DNA of 64,000 nt, from NCBI GenBank assembly GCA_028751875.1, contig CM054134.1:41829326-41893325 (forward strand), written 5' to 3'. The DNA comes from Rapana venosa (Eukaryota > Mollusca > Gastropoda > Neogastropoda > Muricidae). A program made the translations under genes and the position numbers. Below, one piece after another: positions 49,791 through 59,951 of the stretch. Every line of letters begins with the position of its first letter. Position 1 is the stretch's first letter. The notes below the pieces were generated by a model that saw only the letters and a list, made by a program, of their open reading frames with translations, searched no databases and was not told the origin of the DNA.

Positions 49791-52700
49791 TCTGTGTGTG
49801 TGTGTGTGTGTGCATGTGTTGTGTGTTGTCGTTGTCTTATTTTTAATGCTCTGTGCATAGAAAATTAGAATCTATGAGCCCTATGTATCAAAAAGGCTTG
49901 GTTATTTTATATGTCGTATTTCTGGTATTTTGTGGGGATAAAGTGCTGATCTCCATTTGCAATGATTTCCAGTTTTGTTTGAAATGGAATAAGAGTCTGC
50001 TCTTAAAGTAAAATTTTATGCTGTTGTAGAAAAATGGTATTTCAAACTTTATATCATTTTCTTAGATTTGAGTTAAACTGTTTCGATTAATTGGGAAGAT
50101 AAAAGGAGGAAGAAAACTACTCACAAACCTACACACACTCACACACGCACACATGCATGCACGCATGCACGCATGCATGTACACACACACGACGCACACA
50201 CACACATGAACCATACCAGAGAAATATGCAGACCTATTGAAGTTCTTTCCCTTTTGTGATAGAGTTAAACTCAAAAGAACATGTCTAAAGAATAATTAGA
50301 GTCATACTTTTCGTGTGAGGGCAGTGGTCTTCTTTCATATTTGATAATTATTTTCCCCTCTTTGTGTGCAGCCCCTGATGAAACGCTTCCAAGCTGCACT
50401 GAACTCTCACCTCACAAAACAAGATGAGAGGATCACACTGGAACTGAGAGAACTGGTAAGAAGAAGTATATTGTCTACAGTGTGGTTAATACCTTTCACT
50501 GCAGCTTTGCATTCCTTACCAGCCAGTGTGTTGGGCAGTTCCAAACTGGTGTCTATCAACTTCACATGTCCATGGGCAGGATGTTCATTCCTGTCAGTGA
50601 GGCTGTTTGACATCTACTTAAGTATGTGTCAACTTTGCTATGAATGCTGTGCACTTCTGAGTAGAAGTTTTCCTAGCTTTTTACCCTCACCCCCCCCCCC
50701 CCCCAAAAAAAAAAAAATCAAAGTGTATGCTGAAAATGTGTCCCAAAGTTTAATAGGCAAGCCTGAAGTTCTTTGCTTATATTATAGACTTTTTTAAAAG
50801 ATGGTATCTGGATGTTAGCCCAGTGCACCAAATAAGAATCTCCTGAATGGATTTTTAGAAATCATTTACCTCCTCTTTAATGAATGTACCCCTCCTCCCT
50901 CTCCTACTTTCTGTCAGCAAAAATGTTGTAGTATATATATAGAGATTATTCTGCATTTAGTGATTTCTTTTTCAGAAACTGAAACACACCAGTTTCCACT
51001 GCAGTAAACTGCACCTTCATTATGCTTAAGATATTTTGGAGTAACAATTGATTCCCTGATAGTGGTTCCAGAGTGAGCATGCATCAACCCTTTTGAAGCT
51101 TTTGTGGTCATTGGAGCAATAAACTGCTTGAAATGAAGTGTGTCTACATTCAACTGGTTTCAGTCATGATCTGTTCTCATTAAAGTACACAACTATCCAG
51201 CATAAATAAATGTTATTTTGTGAATTTTCAATAATGCAGTATTCAGCTGTGTTCTGCTCAGAATAGGGAAATATGACATTGATGTTTCCACAAGGCCAAC
51301 TCCTACCATACCTGACATTTCAGGATGAGTCCCTGAAGACCAGAAAGAAGGAGCGTGAGGAGCTGGGTGTGGAGCTGTATGGGGTGCAGCAGGAGCTGGC
51401 CCGCTACCAGATGAACCTGGAGCGACTCCATGACGACTTCACCCAGAAGAACCAAAGCCGTCAGAGGGAGGAACAGCAGCTGGCTGAAGTCCGCTCCCTC
51501 TACAAGGACACCCAGCTGACCTTCAACAAAGAAAAGAAGAAAGGTACAAGTTCTACGTTCAATTCTAACATGGAAAAAAAGAAGGGTAAAAGATTTTGTT
51601 TGCCTCTATATATCAAAGAAAAGAAGAAAGGGACACATTTTTTGTTTATAGATAGAAAGGTAAGAAGTATGAAACTGAGCATACACTTCTCAGGTGTTTG
51701 CTTGTCTTGTTACAGACTTAGAATCTTTGTTCAGTAATACATTGTAAAGTCATGCACTCCTAACTGTCTGAACTGTACTATCATGCAGGAGCGGAGCTTC
51801 AGGGAGAGGTGGAGAACCTTGCCCTTCGCCTGTTCTACATGGATAACGCCAAAGAGGATGTGCGCTCAGACATCGCTGTCATGAGACGGGCTGCAGAGAA
51901 AGTGGAGTCTGAAGTGTCCAAGGCTGAGGCAGAGAAGCAGAAGCAGGACTTGTATGTGGATCGCCTGATCGAGCGTGTGGACAAGCTGAAGGAGGAGATG
52001 GCCATGTATGAAGCTCAGCTCATTGCTCAGAGTGAGGAAACACGGGCTGCCAAAGACGCTCTGATGGAGGCCTACATGGAAATGGAGGTAAGGCCCAGCA
52101 GAAACATGTATGGCAAATACAGGCAGAAAAACATTTATTCCAGAATTTTTTTTCTTTTTTGTTTTCAAGGGGAAAAAAACTTAGGTTGGAATCTAAACTT
52201 TTCCATGATCTAAAATAGAGTCTGTTCATAGCCTTAGATGCACTGCTGTAGTGAATTAAAATACATTTGTTAAAAAGATGTTATCACAGAAATCATCATG
52301 AAAAATACCAGCGTTTAAAAAAACAACAATATTTAAGGATTTTGCTGTGATTATTGTATTAGAAAAAATAGCATTGGTTTATTCAGCTCATGAAAGGAAA
52401 ACAAGATGGACTGTCTCTGTAATACTTTACTGATACTTGAGCTGACAGGAGGATTAATATTTTCCTCATGCCCAACTTAGCTGATTTCGTAGTCTACAGG
52501 TACTGCACCTGTCAAGAAAGTTGAAAGTATGTCCATGTTCAATTCTCATTACAAGCCAAATTTCCATCCATCTACCAGGTCATGAGAGGTGGTCTGGTGC
52601 CTGTTTCTGGGATGAGATGGAAAAAATTCCTACATACAGTACGCATATAGCTCATGTAAAAGAACCCACAGTCGTGAGAAAGTTGTCTTTGGTAGAAAAT

Positions 52701-53275
52701 CTGTCTCTGATAATTATGTAAACTAATTAGAAAGAAAAGGGAAAAAATGGTGTTGTACGGTGACTAATTATTTTTCCTTGGAATGATATCCAAATTTCAC
52801 ATGTAGAAATTTGCCATGACAATAAATACAGTATAGTATAAGATGATCTGATACAATGCAATATAAAAACTGCCAAGCAAAAAGGTATAATTCAGTACAA
52901 TATAGTGCTAAATAATACTGTGCAATGCAACACATTACAGTTCAATACAATATAACACAATGCAACACATCACAATGCAAGACAACACAATGCAGTACAA
53001 TACAGCACCATGCTACACAGTGTACACAACACAACACCACGCATCACAAACACAATTGACTGTATGCCAAGCGTTGTTGCTAGCCCTAAGACAGACAGAG
53101 AGAGACACTGGCTGTGTTGTTGTGACAGGCCATAGGGCTGGAGAAGAAGCAGCTGTACCAGCAGTGGAACTCCAGTCTGATTGGTATGCGGCGCCGTGAC
53201 GAGGCCCACGCCGCCATGCAGGAGGCCCTGTAGTGAGTACCTCTCCCTCCTCCTGTCAGCGTTTACATGTCTTTT

Positions 53276-53308
<33 letters not shown>

Positions 53309-54287
53309 TCTCTTTCTTTCTTTCTTCTTTTGCATTCGTCAGATGGACAGCTCAGTCTCTGCGATGAAGGCAGCAGTATACTACAGGTCATCCAAGTTGT
53401 ATTTGCATGTCTCAGCTTCCTCGTTGTTTTCTTTGGAGTGGACAGATGTGTGCTTTTTACTTCTGTTTGATGAAATAATTTTTGTTGGTTTTTTTTAAAC
53501 CTGTAATTCTGTTAATAAAGTCATGGTATACATTTAGGCATTGCTTGGGGGGTGGGGGGAGAAAAATGAAGAATTTACCTAGGTTTTCCTATTCTTTGAC
53601 ATCATAGCTGTCATAAAATATTACCCCTTAAAAACACCAACAACACAAGTCACATGCAGTCGGTTGGATGACACACATGCATGGTTCATTTTGGTCCTAG
53701 AAACCACAAATGGGATTGATCAATTTTTTGGTACGTATTCCATAAAAATATTCAAAGTCATATAAAACAAGTATTTGTGCTGCCTTGTTCTCTGTTTTTG
53801 ATTCGATTTGGTCAAGAGTGCAAGCCCAAATTTCATGCCCAAAAATATGCTATAACTGTGAATTGCATGTAACACAACACAATAGACAGCACAACATGAC
53901 ACAACAACGCACATGATGCAACATGACAATATAACGTAACAAAGCACAGCACAGAAGAGCACAACACAATGCAGCACAGCGCAGCACAACACAGCACACT
54001 GCAGTGTTGTACCTCCCCTGTGTGCAGCCAACAGGAGCAGAAGATCCTGTCCCTGGAGACGGAGATGGAGGGCTACAAGAAGTCCATCCAGAAGGAGCAG
54101 GAGCAGAACGAGAAGCTGACCCTCATCCTGGCCAAGACCGAGCGAGACATCGACTCTGTGCGCAAACAGCTGATCCAGTGCAACAACCGCTTCGATGCCC
54201 TGAAGGCCGAATACACCACCTACACCCGCATGTTGCATGAAACAGAGCAGGCCCTGAACAGAGCCACTGCTGTGAGTGGTGTGTTGG

Positions 54288-54382
<95 letters not shown>

Positions 54383-54615
54383 GAGAGAGAGAGAGAGAGA
54401 GAGAGAGAAGAGAGAGAACGTGACTTCGATTTTGGCCAAGACCAAAGCACATGCGTGTGTGTGTGTGTGTGAGTGAGTGAGAAAATAAATGTGTGTGTTA
54501 TACGCGTGTGTTCATGCATATATGTGCGTGTGTGTGGGCATGTATTTCTGTGCATGTGTGTTGGTTATTTTTATCTGAATGCTTTTGTGCAGAGAAGCAT
54601 GCAAAGTTGTATATG

Positions 54616-54654
<39 letters not shown>

Positions 54655-55845
54655 ATTCTGTACCATTGCAGTGTTTTAACACTTTCATATTTGTTCTGTT
54701 TCCCTCATACATACAGGACAAGACACTGAGGGAGAATGAGCTGAATGCACTGAGGAAGCAGATTGAGAGAGAGTACCAGGAGAAAGTGTCCCTGGAGGAC
54801 CAGATCATGGAGAGGCTACGCACCCAGCTCACCCTGGACAAGGCTGCCCAGTACTCCAAGAAGCTCACCATGCGCACCCGCGAACACACCAGAAACTTGG
54901 TGAGGGGTGTTTTTCCTTCTCTTGTAGATGGGTTTTTGTGTGCGTGTTTTTACTTGAAAAGTTCCTGGATTGTATGCTTGTAGTGATAATGTGCTGAATC
55001 AGTTTATTCATTGGAGTGAATTTAGTCTCTTTTTGATTAAATATGTAGATTTTATAAAAACTATTTTGAAATGTGAAATTTTCAGAAAAGTTGTATTGTT
55101 TGCACTGTATTGCACATGTGTATTGATGTCATTCAGTGTTTTGTTTCTGTCCAGATTTGTTCTGGGATGTTGAAGTTTGAAAAAAAATGTTGATGATGAA
55201 TGTTATTGTTTTTTTTAAACATAAAGTAAAATATTGTTTGACTTCAATTTAGAATGCAATTTGAAAAACAAAATCTGCAAAAAGACTGTCAAGTTTATCT
55301 TTTAGCCAGCTGTGCTGATTTTTATTAAATCATTTCTTTTATCTTTTTTTTACAAAGTTCTATAGTGAAATTCTTTACCAATTAAAGTTAGAGGAAAAGG
55401 AAATTTTCGTCTTTTACCAGGTCTTTTCTTTTTCATAGGAAGCTCAAATGGCAGAGGTGGAGAATGCCATCGCGCGAGACACTCTGGATTCAGTGAATGT
55501 GATGGCGCGTGTGGAACGTCTGGGCAAAGTGCGGGATGGGCTGGATACTGATATTGGGCAGAAGAACGCCATCATCAACCGCAGTGAGCAGGAGATTCTC
55601 AAGCGCAATGCCATCATCGAACGCAAGCAGAATCTGATTGATCAGTACAACAAGAAGCTGGAGGCCATGATCAGTGCTGCTGGTGTAAGTGTTTGGCTGT
55701 TGACTATTAACTGTGGTGTGATGTGATGTGGCGAAGTGTGGTGTGATATGGTGTGGTGTGATGTAGTGGGGGTAGGCTGTGCTGAACACAGGTTTGTTGG
55801 TTTAACAACTTCTGTTTGTGTGTATGGTGCATGTGGGTGTGTGCA

Positions 55846-55877
<32 letters not shown>

Positions 55878-57811
55878 GTGTTGTGTGTGTTTTGCATTGT
55901 AAAAAGAAAACGAGAAGAATATACTACTGACAGAAAATGATAAGGAGTATATTATACAAAGAAATTATAGAATTTTGAAGGAAAGAAAGGTGGCCTTTTT
56001 TAAGCATATGAACTATATTTTCATCTTCTTTTTAACTTTATATGATCAACAAAACTCTATTTCTTGAGAATGATAAATAATTATGCAGATAGGCAGCTGT
56101 GTTTGCATCCACGGATAAAATGATACACTCTTCTGTAAACTTGAAGGAAAGGACATAGCGTGTTTGTATTTTCAATCAGTGAAAATATTACCCATGGAAA
56201 GCAGTAAAAAAGAAGACTCAATTATTGTTTTTGTTTTAAATGAAAGGTTGTACCCCCAGAAAGGAGCTATCATCACGGGCTGACACTGAAGAATAAACAA
56301 TGAGCTGTTGACTTGTTATTTGGGTGCATGTTCATTGACAGTGATTAATCTTTGTTATAATTATTTGTTACATTATGCAACAAGTGTATGCATTTGTGAA
56401 GAATAGTACATGAACTAGTCAACAGTTGTTAATACTGTGAAGTCATCTGTCACAGCGCGTGTATGTATATCATGACAGGACTTCTATATGTTTACTTGTT
56501 GTCCTATCCTATTGTGATTAGTTGGGGTTTTTTTTAGGATTTCTTTCTTCCATAAAATTCTGTCTATTAAACCAAGAACAAACAACGTGTCCACAGGGTG
56601 TGGAGCTGGGACCCCTGGAGATCCAGATCAACTCCCTGCTCAAGTCACTGGACGTGCGGCAGCAGGAGATTGGGGAGCTGCAGCAGCTGTGGCTGAGGCA
56701 GCAAAGTGAACTGGTGCGTCTGTGTCAGGATAAGGACACGCAGTCCTCTGATGTGGAGAAGCACAAACGTCAGCTCACCATCCTTTCTCAGAAAAAGATC
56801 CGTACTGAAAGTGAGTGATTGGTGTGTCTTGTACTGCCCTGTTGGTACTCTACTCTGCTGGTGACTGTTTTGCATAAAATGTGGGATGCTTCCCCTAAGG
56901 AGAGTCTGTTGCTGTAGTGCATTGCCACCTGTGTTTTCTGTATTTTTACTTTTCTGTTTGCTTGTGTATTCACCTGCAAGAGAGGGTTTAAGAACAGAAT
57001 TTTTGCAGAACTACCATCTTGTTTTATGTGTACTTAAAGAGTGTTACACTCAGGATCTGGGTGTATGGTCTCACCCATCACTCATGATGTAGATGACTGG
57101 GGAGAAAGTCCATTGCAAGATGAGTGTCAGTCTTTGGATCTCTTGCTGTGTGTGTGAGTCAAAGTCCAAGTCAAATTGTTATTTCTAGACAGTACATTTA
57201 TAAGCAATGGGTGTGAGTGTGTGTTTATGTGTGTGTGTGTGTTTGCGCGCACACACATGTGTGTGTATGTGTGGTCTTTTATTTAATGTCTGGTGAGAAA
57301 AAGTAATGTTAGACAAAGGAGGAGAGGAAAAAAGTGTGTGTGTGTGTTAACATATTTGAACTGTTTATCTCCCTTTTTGTGGGTTTTTTGTTGTTGTTCA
57401 GTTGATCAGACTGAGCCTGAGTCTTAAATTTGAATCTCAAATTGCGAGACATTTTTCTGACAGTTTCTTTTTGTTCAGCTGATCAAATAATAAACCTTGC
57501 TGAATTTTCATTCTTAGTTTCTTCATCTTTCCAGATGAAATTGATGGACAGAGGCGGGAGATCTATGACATTGACCGGGAGGTGCGCAACATGCAGAACG
57601 ATGTGATCAAACTAAACACCCTGCTGCACCAGCAGAGGAACATGGAAACTCACCTGGAGCAGAACAACATCCTGTCAGAGAACGACTTCATCGCTGGCTT
57701 GAAGGTAAGGTTGCATACAGTGTGGAGCAGTCGGTCATCTTCGTGTCTTTTCTGTTGTGCCATACCTTGAAGTTGGGTGGTAGTTTAGTTTTTTATCCAT
57801 GGGGTAAAGAT

Positions 57812-57847
<36 letters not shown>

Positions 57848-59001
57848 ATGTGTGTGTGTGCATGTGTACATGCGACGTGCATTTTATATGAAGGTATATG
57901 TGTATTTTGCATGTGTATACATATAACAAATTAAAGCAGTACAAAGAAAAATGTCTAGATATGCCCAATTATGCTTGTAACAAATGAAAAGATTTTTTTC
58001 TGTAAGAATATGTGAAGAGTCACTTTGCTAATTTTGTCAGTTTTAAATTTCTACTAATTTTGTCAATTTTGCTTATTGGTGTGTCATTGTTTAAAAAAAA
58101 AGTTGAACTTTTCAGGAAGCAGAGACAGAATCCATTGAACTGTCAACCAAACTGGAAGAGGTGAAGGAAGAGAAAGAACGACTGCTCAACAGCCTTGTGG
58201 AAGCTGAGTATGTTATGTTTGGAGCACTGGTAAAGGATCAACATATCAGCTAAAATTGACGTGACATGCAATGAAAATAAGATGTACCATCACACATTTT
58301 GGCAGTATGGTCTTCAATTTGGTAGATGGAGGACAGGATAGCCTCGTGCTTAGAACATTGCATTCATGATCTCACGGCCGAGAGTTGATCCCAGGTTTGA
58401 GCTACCACAGAGTCACTCACCGAGGGAGATTTTTCCCCTGCAGGGCCAATGTATTTTTAGATTTGAATTTCTCTATACAAAATGAGAACTGAATACTTTG
58501 AATGGCTGGCCTGCAATGTTTGTTGTTGTTGTTGCTAGTGGCTGCTAGAAGAAATCAGTTAAACTTCAGATGTTCTAATAGTTGCATGCTGTTGTCCACA
58601 GACGCCAGATCATGCTGTGGGAGAAGAAAACACAGCTGGCACGTGAAACACGGGCTGCTGTGGACTCAGAAGTGGGTCAAGGAGAAATCAAGGCCATGAA
58701 GGCAGAGATTCACCGCATGACGGTGCGACACACCCAGCTGATGAAGATGCAGGAGAAGATGATCCAGGACATGGAGAAAGCCGTGTCCAGGTTAGTATGT
58801 CATGGAGCAGCGTGTGTGCGTGCATGTGTGTGTGCGTGCGTGTGTACAGCCATGCTTTATTACACATAGGTTTGTGTAGGTCTTTTTTTCAGTTTACTAG
58901 TATGATTCTATAGTCTACACATTTCTGCAGGTGTGTGTGTATGTATGTATGTATGTATGTATGTATGTATATATATATGTAGATATATATGTGTGTGTTT
59001 G

Positions 59002-59039
<38 letters not shown>

Positions 59040-59916
59040 CCCCTTATCTCAGTGCTTGTGCATATGTGCCTGCAGGCGTGACACAATCGTGACCAGAGGA
59101 GAGGCCCAGTCCAAGATGAAGAAGAAGGTGCTGACCAAGGGAACCTTTGAGAGACAGATGGCTGAGATGAGGAAGAAAATCAAGAACACTATCGGGGTCT
59201 GTGCATTTGTTTAAAAATCTAAATATTCTGTCTATGACTGTGAACGGGAAGAGATTTTGACACACATGGAGAGAGAGGGAAGGGAGAGGGAGGGAGAGAG
59301 AGAGAGAGAGAAGGTACTATAAAGGCATGTTGAGACAGAGACAGAAATAAGGAGAGATACTGACTCTATGTATAGGCATATTGCAAGTAAACCATACTGT
59401 TTTTGTTCACACTGGTACTGATATAAAAACTGATATATACAAAACCATGTGGAGTTATTTAGTCTATAATGTTTTCAAACAGATTTTTTTAAATAAAAAA
59501 TAAAAGTGAAAGTATTGCATTAAAAAAAATTCAGTGTAAAATGGTTTAACAATGCAGGAATTTCATTTTTCAGTAAAACTTAAGCATTCTAGTTTTTTAT
59601 TTGCTTTTTAAAAAAAGATCACCGTTTTTAGAACACATGACTACATAAACAAAGTTTTTTTGAAAATCATTTCTTAATGAATTTAAATGGTTTTTACAAG
59701 CCCAGCATTACTGTCTTTTTGGCCAGGATGCTAATGAATGTGACACGGAGATCAAAGAGCTGCGTGACCACCAGAGCGATCTGAGCAAGTCGCTGGAGGA
59801 GAAGCAGATCAACTGTCAGACCCTGCAGAGTACGGCTGACACACTGGACGGAGACGTAGAGCAACTGATGGAGATCAAACAGAAGGTATGGACCTGTGAG
59901 CGCGCGCGTGTGTGTG

Positions 59917-59951
<35 letters not shown>

